A stretch of DNA of 64,000 nucleotides from Chrysoperla carnea (GCF_905475395.1 NC_058340.1:68240181-68304180), one strand, 5' to 3'. Counted from the stretch's first letter, positions 12,869 to 27,132 are shown. A program made the numbers and translations. Notes: generated by a model from the sequence alone, not told the origin.

Positions 12869-14039
12869 TCCATTTGGGTAAGGGGCTTGCACACACAGCG
12901 GAATTGCACACGGGTCGAGATAGTAAAAATTTGAAATATTTTTGGAAAACTAGGGAAATTAAAAAATATTATGCACTTTGAAGTACAGTCTTTAGAGACC
13001 TTTTGGTGATATTTTCAAAACACATATATTATTATTAATAAAATCTATAATAAATATTATAAAAAAGGAGATTTGTTTAACTATATAACTATTTCTAATA
13101 TATTCAAAATATTTTAACGATTAGGTATCGGAAAAAAAGAGAGTCTATAAAATCTATTAATCTCTTACAAAAGCCTATTACACATTATAATGGTTTTGTT
13201 GATACTTATTTGAGACATATTTTATATTTAAAATATAAATAATTTTTTATTTATATAAAAATAGAAGTAATATCATTTTTCAATTCAGACTTTGTATTAT
13301 TTTTGTAGTATTATGACATGACGTTTGTAACTAATGTCTCTATATATTTTTTTTTTTTTGTAATTTAATATTTTCATAAAGTCATTTTATGTTTATTAAT
13401 TTGAAGATTTACTATGAATATCTATGACGTATTTTTACTGTAACCGCATATGAGTTACTGTTAGTTCATTTAACTTGGTATAATATTACAGTTAAACTTC
13501 TTTTATTAGAAAATGCTTAGTTTAGTAAGAATCAGAAATGAACAATAATACTTTGAATGATTTGGAAAGTTGGAATTTGAATGTTTTGAGCCATTAAATT
13601 TTAATAATGTTAAAAATAACTTAATACTTTTTGAATCAAGTTTAGAATTTGTGATGGGAAAATTTGATTTTCGAAAATCAAAAAAAATATTTTTTTAAAT
13701 AAGAATACATAAGTAATAGCTTCAAGAAAAGTAATTCAAACGAAAAGAAATCAGAAGCTTCCATGTAGCCTCACAGAGCTGAAAAAAAATTTGAACTACA
13801 GCTTTTTAATCCCACGGTACCGTACGAAATAAAATTAGTTTCATAATTGTTTTTACTTGATTTTTTTTTTTTTTTAAATCAGCACCCACAAGTTATTATT
13901 ATTTAATAAGCTATTTAAAAAATTTTGAAAAAAATGTTTGTGGTCAATTAGTTTTTTTTACTGAATGTTCGATGTATTTTGTCGAAGAAATTTCTCAAAA
14001 TTAAATTAATACATATATGATGGACTTACTTATTATACA

Positions 14040-14112
14040 ATGTATATGAAATATACCAAGGTATATTAAGTTTAGTCCCAAGTTTGTACCGCTTAAAAAT
14101 ATTGATGCTATG
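14040..14112 (-). repeat. Interspersed repeat fragment shared with 21840-21920
   Basis: The minus strand carries TACAAACTTGGGACTAAACT and a following TATACC...GTATATTTCATATA block that matches 21860-21912 on the plus strand. The family is unidentified. Confidence 0.6.
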
Positions 14113-16564
14113 AACAAAGTTTTGGTACAGTAATCAAAACTGTCTATACATGGCATTTTAACAGTTAACTCAAACAAAATAGTCAATTGTTTGTTTTCAC
14201 TTGAACTAGATTTTAAATTTAAGACTTAAAAATATTGCTGACGGTAGTCAAATGTATATCTTCCCTGCACCTCCACCATTTAAATATCGTTTCGTATTTT
14301 CGAATTTTATAATATCATGGAACAAAATATGTTTGTATTAACAATACATTTTAAAACCATTTAAAATAGAAAAACACTTTCAGGTTTCCCCACTGCCGGG
14401 TTAATAAAATAAACAAAAAATCAGGAAAATGAAAGTTATTTTTATTTTTCGCTATACAATTACCTGAAACTTGTTGTACATTAAACCAAGATAGTTAAAT
14501 GTGTTTACACACGAATTTTGTCTACCTGTGACAACCAAATATTTTTGATTGTAATAACAATTATGTAATTACTAATCTGTTGTTATTAACCCAAATTTTT
14601 ATACTTTTGTTAAATTATTTTACCAAAAATTTCAAAATTTCTGTGGTATTTCAAATTTTATGTTAATTTGTCAAATATTTACAAAATATTAAAAAATAAT
14701 CCATATAAAAAAACGCAGATGAAAATTTTTTAAATTTTACATATACACACCAAATATTTTTCAAGTATTATCTTGATACAATGACATTGAAAAAAAAACT
14801 GATTCAATTTTGGTAAGTAGGACAAGCCGCATCCGTTAATCCAAATTAAGTTGATCTTTAAAAAATGCTTATTGTTCCGACTTTTAGGAGGGAAAAAGTG
14901 AAAAACATGGGCAAAAACTACAATAAAAGGATCTTTCAACCGTTGCTTTCCTAATGGGATCCCATACTCAAAGTTTCTTAATATTTTACACACAAAAAAT
15001 TAAAAAATAATTCCACAATTACCTGAATTTTAAATCCATTCATCTTAAATAATCCAAAACTTTGTTCCTCGTTTTCAGATAAAAACACACATAAAGTTTC
15101 ACATTTAAAATTTAATAAATTTTTCAACACATTAAAAATTGAGCTTTTAAAAAAGCCTAAAACAGCTTATTAATATTAAACATCACATATTTCAATCAAC
15201 AACGTAATAAAAATAAATCAATACTCTGGCCTGCATTTAATACATTGGACCACACACTTTAAAAAGCACTGAAAATAATTTTATTGAAATTAACTTATTA
15301 AAAAAACATATTTTTAACTTTAAAAACCCGGCAAACAAATTTTTTTTTAATATATCAACAATATACACAGTAGTTCACAGATTGACGGATTACGACATAC
15401 TACGATGTAGGAAGTTTGATATTGTTATCAGTGTAACAACACCACACATATAATTTTCCTCAATAAATTAATTCACAAATAAAAAGATTTATTCAATTCT
15501 AATTGGAATGCAGAATTCTGCCATATTATTAATCTCTTTAAAGACCTGGACAATAATTTCTTTTAATCAAAAACATACACAGTAGTTCGAAGATTGAAAG
15601 ATTACGATTTACTTTATATATCAAGTATTGCAAATACAAAATTATGGATATCTTCCGAATGTGTCCAATTTTATTTTGAATCAACTGTCTTTATTTTTGT
15701 AAGGTAAGGCGGAATGATCACGGTCTAGTTGACGGATCTATCAATATTTAGGGTAAATGTATAATATCCCTATTTATATTCTGCAAATAGTACATGCGTG
15801 TAAGTCAATATGAATATTTAACACGAAATAAAATCTTAAAAATAATCATATTCCTACAAAATATCTAAGGTCACAGAACAACGCGAGGAAATCTTATATC
15901 CCCATCAAAGACAACGGTCGTATTCTTTTAGATATCAAGAACAAACCCTGCTAAATTTTCTTTGTGGGCTGAGTTTTTTCGCAACAGCATGTATCAATCA
16001 GTTGAGCAGACAAATATCAAAAATTGATGTTTGTACTCCACTATTTTTTCGTTTTGAGAAGTTTGACTGTTTCAAAAACTTATAATTTCTTCAAGTTTTT
16101 TTCTAACGCAAGCATGAAAATTAGGTGAGCAAGATGGCTCCTTGTTATGCTAACACAAAAATGCACTCACAAATGCAATTTATTAACCCGAATTCGCACA
16201 ACTTTATCTTCTTAATTCACAAAACATTACACAGTAATTCACAGAATTGGAGCAAATTAGATACAATAGGATTAGAAGTTCCGTTATCAAGTAACAATTG
16301 ATGCGCGCACAACGAAACAAATTTTAATTCCCAACAATACAAAACACACAAATCAAACAATTATGACTTAAGACGTACAGATGTAAGTAAGTTCCGTTAT
16401 ATTTTATCAGTTAAGTATATTATATGTCACTGAAATGACTCTTAAGTCAGAGATGCGCGCCGACGACATGCTGCACTGAGTATTATCTCACGTGAAATAA
16501 AATATCTTTTAAACACAGATGATGGATATTTTTTTTGAGATTTAATATCTCAGTGAATATTATT

Positions 16565-16800
16565 GTTGTCAACGCACTGCACTCTGGCTGAGTCGAGTCC
16601 TGACCCTGGTCGACTTTCAGCAACAACTAAATCGTATTTTGTATATAAAATAAAGGGACGTCCGTCGTCGTTGTCGGATGCATTGAATGTGTAGTAGTTT
16701 TAACGTAATGCCGTCTCCGACGAGACAAGAGACAGCATCTCTTGTGTGTTGAGTATGTCGATCTTTGTCGACGTATACATGGTATACAAGAGCCACGTTC
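16565..16800. promoter_or_regulatory. CpG-richer island, possible promoter or 5' exon
   Basis: The segment holds many CG dinucleotides (for example GTCCGTCGTCGTTGTCGG and GTCGACGTATAC) in an otherwise CG-poor AT-rich region. No open frame with protein character crosses it. This composition is typical of insect promoters and 5' untranslated exons, but no transcript evidence is available here. Confidence 0.25.
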
Positions 16801-18280
16801 AACTATTAACTATTTCGTTTTGAACAATACCTACTCTCTGAAGAGAGTATTCTGTATTATTATATACATCCCTTGTTCGTAGTGGTATATGCTATTTTAC
16901 CTAGGTGTTTTTTTGTTTAGTTAGGGGTTGGTAATGTGATATATGAATGTTTTATTTAGTATTTGAGGGTTGAAATATACTTTGTTCACCTTTTGTGGCC
17001 GACTACTTGTCGTATTAGTAGGATTTAAAGTAGTTACATCAGGACATTGCTGAAAGTAATCACGAGGTCCAGTTATATTTTATCACTGGAGAAATTTCCC
17101 CGTTAACAAGAAAAATTGTTCTTCTCCGATTCTTTTTACCAACAATGTAATAAAATCTTAGAAGTCAATTTTAACCTACTTCTATTTTGCACTCGTATAA
17201 AGGTCTGATGATATCAAGGTCTCAACTCAGAAGTGCGGGCCCAGAGGTTGCTAGAAACATAAAATTGGTTACCAGGCAAAGCGAACAATAAAATCTCTGT
17301 CAGGGTTATATTATAGTGGATTTCAAAGAATTTTTATTTATTACTCAAACATAGTTTTTCTGAAGCTCCAATTACAGCGTTTATTGTATGATCGAAAAAT
17401 TGAATGTTATGCTATAATGCGTTTTGGTCATGAAAGCTAACTGTTTTTTGCTAAGGATCAAAAATCGAAGTTTATCGAAAAAATATTATTGATATTTTTC
17501 AAAATATTGATATGAAGTATAAATATTTACCTTTGTAAGCGGTTTTTCTCGTAATAGACCAGTTTCTAATTAAAAATGAGTCGGGACATTGATTGGACCC
17601 CATGCACATGAACGAATTGGTCATTTATGTTTTGCATACACACAATACTGCATGAAATATGTAATGTCCCAAAACTGATTTCCGGAATTTTAAAATAAAA
17701 AATACTTTTTGAATGAATATAATTTTTCAAAAACAGTGACAGACCCCGTTAATACTGCCTTTATGAAAAAAAAAATCAAAAAAAAAAAAAATAATAATAA
17801 TAATATCTCTACAAGTCCGTTAAATCATAGTGAATTTTTTCTGAGAAAAAGTAATGAAATCACACCCTAATTGTGCGAATTTTATTTCGTTGAAATTGAT
17901 CCCCCTTAAAAAAAAGATCAATAGGTACTTATACTGACTGAGTGCCATCTTAAATGGTTTAAAATTAGGGGTTCAAAAAAGAAAGATAAAAATCTTGTAC
18001 ACTCGACCAAACATGCAATTGTGCGGTTTGTAATGAGAAAAATTATGTATTAAGACAAAAAAAAAAACCTACCCCATTTTCATTTCGTTTTTACATAACC
18101 CTGACATTTGTGAATGACACAAGCAAGTGAGAGAGACCCTACGTCTGGCTGATGCTTATTGAGCCAGGGCACGGTTTCATTGCGTTTAAGGGTGGCACGC
18201 CCTAATAGCGGAATAGATATATTTATATATGTGTACAGAATGCGATGAGATATAGTCAAGTCCTGTGTATATTTATACAG

Positions 18281-18440
18281 GATGTTACAAGAATTTTGTC
18301 TAAATATTTCAAGGTTAAGGTATAAGTTAGCTTTAATCTAAAAAAAAGAGTGAGCTATTTTTATTACTAGACAGTTTATTCATACATTTAAACATTATTG
18401 TTGTAAGTTACTATGGTTTTCCAATACCCATCTATTTATT
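18281..18440 (+). repeat. Repeat fragment shared with about 27890-27950
   Basis: TTGTTGTAAGTTACTATGGT and the following block ending in ATCTATTTATT match 27898-27941 with few differences. It is preceded by a TACAGGATGTTACAAG motif reminiscent of DNA-transposon ends. Family unknown. Confidence 0.5.
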
Positions 18441-20185
18441 CAATGCCTTTGTCAAGACCTTTCTGTTTTGTATTGATATAAATGGTGAATAAAGAAAAAA
18501 GTTTTGTAATCATTATATTTCGAAGTAAACTTTTCAAGAAGGAAAATTGCCGAAGTAGGTTAGAAACTCTTATTAGAAATTTAGAAATTCTAAGTAATTT
18601 AAGCAATGTCGAGGAATAGGAGAGGACGATTGTTTTGAAATTGATTCGTATTTGCGTAGACGATAAAGTTGTGTTCATGTCTCTTTCTCTTGCCTAAGTA
18701 GTTTTTAACATTGAACTTTGTAAGCGAGTGAATGTCACGATATTCTTGTTACATCCAATAAATATTTAAAATATTGTACGCTTGCTTATTACCACAATAT
18801 CATATTTGATATCCTTTTCTAATGCATTCGAGGAAGGATATCAAATGTTAACTATGCAGATGCTAGAAAACTATACACACACACACGCTTTAAAAGCTAT
18901 ATGATATTTATACATATAATGTCGAACAAAAAGCTTGAACGCACACAAATATCATAGCATATTTAGTTTTGACTCGTGCAGTAATAATAATGAATACAAT
19001 TTGTAGAAGAAAGACAGAATTATGAGCTGAAATAGGAAATCTCTTTTAATTGGATTTATAAACAAAAGGTAGGTAAAAGTTTTGTGAAAATATTCCGACT
19101 ATTTAGAAAATTATTTGCAATGGTATTTTTCTGAAATAACATAAATTTTAGGAGGAATGTAGACATATTTACCAAACTTTCAACTTTTTCAATTTTCAAC
19201 ATATATTTTTCTACTCGCTAGAAGGGGTGCTTACACTTTGTAGCGCCTGTACGCCGAAACTATTTAATTTATAAAAAAATTGGTCTGGACATAAAATGTA
19301 GGAAATTTTTTTAAATTTTATATTTTTATTTTGTCCTCGTAAAATGACTCGGAAATTAGATATCGTCAAAAAACTGCTTTTCGACGTCATTTTTCCAATA
19401 TAGCAGCACAGGCTGCAAGGATACGAGATAAATTCTATAAAATCACTCATTTTCAAAACTCTCGGAAAACTGTCGATGTAACCCCCTTTTTTTAACCAAA
19501 TGATTAGAGTATTAGTATAGAAATTTAAATGTATGTTTTCAGCAACTCTGTATTGGTACTATTTAGGAAACACGGGACAATTAAAAAAAGAATCAAGATA
19601 ACATCTATAATTAATTAAAGATATTAAATGAAATTGATCTTATGAAATAGTGAAATGATCGTACTTTGATGAAATCGTAGAAACGTTTAGAAAAATGTTT
19701 GATGAAAAGTTTCCATGATGTTCAAGTAATTAAATCAATTTAACTTGACTATAAATTACAATACGTATTTTAAATTTTCATAAGACATGCTAATGTCAAA
19801 CAAACTATATAAAAACAGTTTAACTTTAAAAAAGGATAACAAAACAGACAAGCAAAACAGGATTATTAAAAGGATTAAAATTTTATACAACAAAAAATAG
19901 ATGAAATTTAATAAATTTTTTAATTATTAATGCAATTAAAGTCTGTTACACGTATCTATCTATTTTCAATGGAAAAACTATCTCGTATATGTTGTTACTA
20001 TATAGAAAATTGTGATGATTATACAGATTTTTCATTATCCTTTGTGTCTATAATTTTATGGTTACTTAGCAACCGGATAAAAATACTTAAAAAGATTACC
20101 GTACAAATGGGAGTATGTATGTATCGGATTATCAAGATTAACTTTTATTTTTTATATAATATATAGCATCCGCTGCAGCAGAGAT
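18441..20185. other. Non-coding AT-rich stretch
   Basis: No gene seen. It holds a short (AC)n run at about 18876-18887 and an interspersed repeat at 19537-19690. Confidence 0.5.
19537..19690 (+). repeat. Interspersed repeat, copy 2 of a three-copy family
   Basis: The first part matches 4848-4970. The last part (ATTGATCTTATGAAATAG through GTAGAAACGTTTAGAAA) matches the reverse complement of about 29262-29330. This copy therefore links the other two. Confidence 0.6.
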
Positions 20186-20659
20186 GGTCAGGATTAGATG
20201 GTTTGATTTTACTCCATATCTCAAAAACTATTCGACCAGTCATCAAATGCACCCGATTTTTGTACTTTTTGGGTCAAAGTTACCTTATAAACTGAGTTTT
20301 ATCGAAATTGGCGATAAAAAAAATTTTCGATTTTTTTCAATTTTTTTAAGGAACCCCTTTGAAAAAAATCAAGAAAAACGCAAAAAAATGTTTGTTCTCG
20401 AATTTGTTGAAACTTGGTGGATGGGGTAATTTTGATCCAAAAAGTATAAAAATCGGGTTAATTTAATGATTGCACTTATAGGAAGTTACAATGTCAGAGA
20501 GTATCATGGGCAACTTCATTTACAAAAAAGTTAGTTTCCCACCAAAAATTTAAAATCCATATAGTCGGGAACAAAAGGGAGGATAAATGAGAGCTATAAC
20601 GTGATAGTCTTTGTTTTTAAAGGCAAAATTGCCCAGCAAAGCGAGCGGGTATCTGCTAG
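20186..20659 (+). mobile_element. Helitron-like non-autonomous element with CTAG end
   Basis: The 3' end reads GCCCAGCAAAGCGAGCGGGT then ATCTG-CTAG-T, matching the Helitron pattern of a short GC-rich hairpin about ten bases before a CTRR terminus followed by T. The body (ACTATTCGACCAGTCATCAA, GAGTTTTATCGAAATTGGCG, GTGGATGGGGTAATTTTGAT) is shared with the element at 48720-49522. The 5' boundary is uncertain. No Rep/helicase is present. Confidence 0.6.
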
Positions 20660-23600
20660 TTTAATTATAATTGCTGAAAAAACTCTAAATATCCCGATCA
20701 TTTTTTAATTGCACATTCAGTGCGGTAATTATATGCAGCCGTTCAAAAGTTGTATGTCGCAAAACTAGTATTCAATTACAACAATAAACCATTCATGTAT
20801 TGGAAAATAATATATCTCTTTTAATGATTTTTCCTATTGTATTTTCCTTTCCATTAAATCCATATGGAGAAGGGATGGATAGTTCTCGTTAGCGTGTTTT
20901 AATTTTCCAGACATGCAATTTATTGTGTTGTGGTATTTTCACGGTAGGTATTTATTTGTTACCAAGTTTTAGTATGCATTTTTTATTAGTCATAAATATT
21001 TAAGTCTGGATGTAATAAATCAGGTTGTGACGGTGGAGAATTTTCTGCGAAATATTTGTAAATTGTCATAAAAAAATTTTCAAATATTTCAACATCATGT
21101 GTGATGACATAAAGACCAAATTGTAGTTGATTTCTGGACAATTCGAGTTTGAAGATCACTTTAAAGAAGAAGTATTGTCGAGATCAAAGTATGGCTTAAA
21201 ATAGCGCTTTTATCAAAATGAATTTTTGACCAAAGTAATAAATGACAGCAGCGTATGTGAGTTTAAATTTCAATTCTATGCAATAAAAGAGTTTCAAATT
21301 CTAAAAATGCACTGTTTCATGTGATTTCTAGAAACTTGTAATTTTAGCGTTAAACAAGTGAAAACAAACAATTGACTGAGTTAATTGTTGAAATACCATG
21401 CATAGTCAGTGTTGATTTCTTTATCACATTACACATACAAACATGTGACACATACATAAGTGATAATCAAGTATAGTACATATTATAAAATTTCCGCCTA
21501 ATTGGCGCCCTCACGGGTAAACAGTGATGTTTACGAAAAAATGTTTCAAACAAAAGTTGTTTAATTTTAGATAAGGAACATTTTTTATATTTAAACTTTT
21601 GTTCTATTTCTAATGGTTTACAAGATGGGTCTTACGTACCCAAGACCCAATTGACCTATGATGCTCATTTACGATCTTGACCTCACTTTTTACGTCCTGA
21701 GTACGCTGTAAAAATTCAGCTCGATATCTTTTTTCGTTTTTGAGTTATCGTGTCCACAGACGGACGTACGGACGGACGGACAGCCGGAAATGGACTAATT
21801 AGGTGATATTATGAACACCTATGACAAAATTTTTTTCCTAGCATCATTAGTTTTAAGCGTTACAAACTTGGGACTAAACTTAATATACTATGTATATTTC
21901 ATATATACATGGTATAAAAATGTGTTTGCAAGCCAGGCAAACTTGCAAAAAGTTCCATTTCTAAATATAATATTTACAATCGATAGATGAATATTTAAAA
22001 AATGTATAGGTTTATACACTTTTATACTGTACGAATGTTTTTCCCCTTCTAAGAAGCGAATTTTATTTCCATTCGTTACCTTTCTCAACCATGACTTATA
22101 TATTTGATGGATATATTATCTTTCGACGCATATCAATAAAAAGATGTTTATCAATTTTAAAAATTCATAAGTTTCTACATGTCTATCTAGAAAGGTAGTT
22201 GGAGGATAAAAAGTAAGGGATGCAGGTATATTTTTTTTTATATATAATTCATTCCCATCACAAAAAGGTGATAAAAATTGTCAAGTTGATTTCAATTTGT
22301 ATATTTTTTTCCCAAATAATAACTGAGCGAGGAAGAATCAAGAATCATTGAGGGCTGGTTTGTCGAAAATTGATGTTTTTGGTGGATTGAAGTTCATTTC
22401 CTGAACTTTTGCAATTATCCTCTGTCCTCACTCCCTGTGGCTATTCCTTGAATACAAATAAATTATGTCCAATTCTTTTGAAAGGTTATCCCTTATTCTT
22501 TTTGTAAGCAGCAGAGTAATTTTTGAAAAGTGAAGAACATACTCAAAAAATTGATAGAAGAATGGTATCGATTCTAGGAACGTTTCGAACTTCTCTAGGG
22601 AGCACAAAAGACGAAGAAATCTTAGGGTAATAAACAAATATCTGGCAAATAAAATTGCAAATTTTAGATATTCTGCAATTAACAATCCTCAGCTGGCTTT
22701 TGACGGTGATATCCTCCGTAATATGCTTGGATTCACCGTATTTTTACAAAGTTTAAGAAGTTTTTCATCTATATTTTAATTCATTTAACCGAGTGTTTCC
22801 AAGCGTGCAAAAACATACACGTTGAACTTAATTATTCTATTTCAAGAGGCTATGAATCATATCCTATAATAACTCCTTGTGGTATGATTAAACACCACCT
22901 TTCTTTACCCCACTGTAAGTGTTAAACAAAACTAATCTCTTACGGTTTTGATACATCCATCAAATTTGCTAACAAACAAAAAAAAAATAAAGGGAACGAA
23001 GACATGTAATTTTCTTTATGGCGCCAATCAAAGACATGTCAATCTCCAAAAATTGTGTATTTCTTAGAATTCTACTAAGAGGGTTGTATTATTTTTCTTT
23101 TATTAAATGTAATCCGATGTTATATGGAACCCCTTCATATAAATATTTGTTTCTAAATACTTTTATTTTTTGAAGGGTTGCTGGGTTGCTGCGGGGGTTC
23201 CGAAAACAGTAGTGAATATATTCGCGTGTTTTTATTTAATCAATATTTGTATATTAATTAGTTGTTTTTTTCTAGCACTTTAACAAATACAAAGTGGTTA
23301 ACACAAAAGGTACACGCTAGATAAAGCGTTTGAAAGATTTTAATAGTCTGCAAGATTTTAAGAGAATTTTGCTACATTATATTTTCCAAAACTAAATTAT
23401 AAAAATTCCTTTAATTAATATTTTTTTCTCACAGGAATGTACTCAAATAATAATGTTTATTTTTCAATATATTATTTCATTTCAGCAACGTTTCGGCAAA
23501 ATTTAACCTTCCTCAGACATCATAATAATATTAGAAATTATTTGTTCACATTCCTTTGGGAATAATATTAATTAATCAATCATGGATGTTAAACTGTAAT

Positions 23601-26048
23601 ACGGATTTCCTAATTTTTTCGCTTTTTTCTCTAAACCTAAGTGGTCAAATAGAATTTCGAGCACAAATTATTGAACATTAATGAAGATATCTAATATTCT
23701 TAAAAAATTATTACTTTTAACTCGAAAAATTTTTGTAATTTTAGTCAATAAAGCAAAACTCTGAAGATTATGAACATATTGACAGTTTAAAAAAATTTGC
23801 GGTTTTATTGAATGTTTTTGGTATCTATACATAATCAGGATACAAGCGGACTATAAAATTTATCTGTACCGGAAATAACTACAGGGGTTTTTCAAACGGA
23901 GAAATTGTGTGAATACCAATATAATGTTATCGTTGTGAAATTATCAGTTCTAAAATTTATGTTGTGATAACATTGCAAACCATGTTTATTGACTAGTTAA
24001 AATAAGTAAGTACAAAAATTACTCGAATAATCATTCTTTTTTCACTCCAACCCGTATTTAGATCACGTTTTGTTTTTATATCCATGCTTTCGCCGTAAAC
24101 TGAACCTTTTAGTGCATATTAGGCAAAAGAAATTATACGATTTGTGCCATTTATTCGATTTAGGAAATCCGGCCGTTTCAACTTCATTTGCCTTTAAAAT
24201 ATCATTATTTAGTTTTAGTAAATGGGCTGGGAGACATTGACAGGTTTGATTAGACTATTTTTTCCTACTGAAAGAGATTAGAGTAATTAGCAAACAAAAA
24301 TTAGAAATCACCAGGTGGCCAACATATCTACCCATAATTTTCATCCTAATATAAAGGAATCTTAACAGTTTTATATTTGCTTCTTAATTTATCAATTAAT
24401 TGGCTGATAGAGTACTCAAAATAAGTGGAAACCGGTCTGCAAGTTCCCAACAACTTGAAAAAGATGTAAAAATTAGTTTCATAAAAAGCAGGATTTTTGC
24501 CTATGAGTAAGACTTGGTCGTTAAAATCGTTTACTTATTTTTGTGAAAATTATCCTAATTTAATCAAAATTTTTAGTACCTACTTCTCGAAAGCATGAGT
24601 GAGCAAATAGTCGAGTGAAATCTTCTTCTTGTATACTATTAAGATAATGTAACAAGTAGTATTTGAAGGCGCAAGAATTTCTCAAAATTATCGAAATTCT
24701 TAAAACGAATAACACTATTTTCGAAATATTTTTGAATATTCTAAGGATGGGTTGAATATTTTCCTGTTTGTAAGCTATTCTTGTCAGCTTGTAGGGCAAA
24801 TTTCCGCATGTGGATCATTTTTCATATGAGTTGAACATACCCTCAAAACTGAATAATGTTCCAACATTTTTATAATAAACTGAGTCATGCAAATAATGTT
24901 CATGCGAGTAATAAGTATTATGGAAAAAAAATAGAATTAATAATTTTGTTCTAATTATTTTTATACTCATTTCGATTTTATAAATATAAATGGCGAATCA
25001 AATGACTCATTATTATTAAAGTGCAATACGTAATGTGTTGTTGTAGCTTATTGTGCGTGTGTTTTATATATTAATAATAATTATTATAATTATTATTATA
25101 TTCGTAATATATTTTTATTTACTTAATATGTAACGGATATTATTAATTTTATTTATAAATTAATGGGTAATCAAAATTTGGACATATTTAGATATTTGTG
25201 CCATATTTATTACTCTCATCTATGGAAAAGTATCTCAAAGTGTTTTGGAGTTATTCCTGTATCAAGTTTCTAGTTGGGGAAATCATTAATGAAGTCGATA
25301 TTTCATCCTAAATTCCAAAATTTTTTAAAGTAGAAATATAAACTTTGCATGAGCATTTTTTGACTAGTTAATAATTTTATACTCTTCTATTTTTCATTTT
25401 TCATTTTGAAACTACTGAACCGTTGGTTTGCAATTAAACAACCAAGTTTCTGAGATATTGTGAGACACCCGAACAATCGTCGAATGGAATATTCTTAAGT
25501 GGTACATTCATAGCCTTTGAAAACATCGAGAAAATGACATTTATGTTTCAGAATTTGATGAAACTTGATATGTAGACGAATTTTAATCCAATAAATTAAA
25601 AAGTGGAGCTCATTTAAAGATTGAGTGAAGAGTTTTTGATACATCGCATAAAATCGTGTACGAAAAGCTTTAATTTCGGAACAGTTCTGGAGATATCTCG
25701 AAAAATACACATATAATCATTAAATCAGAAAATGATAAAATCCATGAACAAGAAAATCTAATACGACAACTTTCTTAATCAGCAAGTTAGTATTTGGTTT
25801 TGTCTATAAAAGTCCCTTTCATTGCGATTTGTTTTTTGTTTATTTTAAGATTTTTATTCAGTATTTTAATTATTGCATGAAAAAACACGTATTTTTCAAT
25901 TTTTATGCGATTCATTAAATTTTACAATTATTAAAAAATCAAAATAATATTTATATTTTCAAAACAAAAAATTATTTAATCACATAAAATAATACATAAA
26001 ATATTGATTATGGTAAAGAAATTTCAAGGTATTTTTTTGATAATAATA
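20660..26048. other. Non-coding AT-rich stretch with decayed repeats
   Basis: No gene supported. A TE-like tail with a (GGAC)n run lies at 21655-21925. A possible ribozyme-like motif lies at 23484-23525. An AT palindrome lies near 25071-25099. Blocks resembling the GATATCTCAAAAACTA repeat family occur near 25480-25710. Confidence 0.5.
21655..21925 (+). repeat. TE-like repeat tail with GGAC microsatellite
   Basis: The order is GAGTTATCGTGTCCACAGAC, then (GGAC)n with ACGTACGGACGGACGGACAG, then GACTAATTAGGTGATATTAT and a block shared with 14040-14112. This arrangement is a familiar 3' repeat tail in insect genomes. I cannot assign it to a class without a search. Confidence 0.5.
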
Positions 26049-26324
26049 CAGTAAAGCCTCATTAACTCAAAATCGACTTATAATATCTTTAGTAATTGAA
26101 CTGTAGCGTACACTAAATCAGAAAAAGAGAAAATTTGAGCTAGGTATCTCTCGTTCATGAAAACAAAACTAGGAGTTTAAACGTAATTAAATGAAAATTT
26201 GGTTTAAAAAATACTTTTTTGATAGATTCAAAAGGCTTAAATTTCTTGAATACCCCATCAATTTCCATACATGTTTTCATTTATTCATTGGAGACTTCGA
26301 GTTTTGAGTTATCAGGTTTTACTG
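26049..26324. mobile_element. Pogo/Tigger-type MITE, 276 bp, with TA target duplication
   Basis: The left end CAGTAAAGCCTCATTAACTC and the reverse complement of the right end, CAGTAAAACCTGATAACTC, form terminal inverted repeats of the pogo/Tigger type (CAGTA-AACCTC-ATAACTC pattern). TA dinucleotides flank both sides (26047-26048 and 26325-26326). The interior is AT-rich and carries no transposase, so this is a non-autonomous element of the Tc1-mariner superfamily. Ends and flanks were read directly; the family name comes from recalled terminal sequences. Confidence 0.8.
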
Positions 26325-27132
26325 TAGTATTCTTGTTTTTGTAGAATTTGTGAATTATATAATTTCATATATGTGTATTTTTCATGGCCATTAGAAAATT
26401 TATGTTATATATATTTTTGAAAATTTTATATCACATTTTCAAAATGTCATAAATTGGGTTTCTACTACAAAACAAAATTTTGATCAGTTTGATTTTACGG
26501 CTTTTGAAAAAAGAATGGATTTCAATATTAAACTTTTAGAGGAAGTTTCAATTTCATTAAATTAAAAACAAAGCCTTGTACTTTTAATTTAAAGTAAAGA
26601 AAAAGTAATTCTGGAAAATTGGCCAGTATTTAAATGTTTCTGCAAACCCAACCCAGAAATTTTTTAACAATATTAAATGTATCAAAAATATTGAATTCTT
26701 GGATGTGGGAAATAATTGAAATTCTTTACAAAGATTTTTTTTGGATAAAATGAAGGAGGCGTTTTATAAATATAATAAGCAAATATATTTTGGTACTGAA
26801 TATTCTAGCCAAAATAATGGATCAAATTTCATAAATTATTATTACTTCTCGTTCGATATAAAATTTATTTTTAAAATATAATAATAATAATTCTTTATTT
26901 TTATTATTTTTATTATGTATACAACCGGATGCAAATTTGATAAACTTTTGTTATGTAAATCATATATGTAATCTTGACAATGTTTTAGAGATTGTCGACA
27001 TTAAGAGAGGGGTGACATTGCTCCTGTTCTGTTCAACTGATATCAGAAATATCACACATTTAAAACGGAATACGTGTACTATTTTAAAAATCACTATTTT
27101 GATTGACGACTATTACGTTTATCACTATAATA
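26325..27132. other. Non-coding AT-rich stretch
   Basis: No gene or recognised element was seen. A/T microsatellite-like text lies near 26877-26917. Confidence 0.5.

Larger units (their letters stand above)
12869..18280. other. Non-coding AT-rich stretch
   Basis: No gene supported. A repeat fragment shared with 21.9 kb lies at 14040-14112. A loosely repeated block (ACACAGTAGTTC ... GATT) occurs near 15365, 15577 and 16232. A CpG-richer island sits at 16565-16800. A/T microsatellite runs occur near 17780-17805. Confidence 0.5.

Noticed and set aside
18876-18890. CRISPR-like or regulatory meaning for short AC, ATA and GGAC runs
   Set aside because: Plain microsatellites in a eukaryotic genome.
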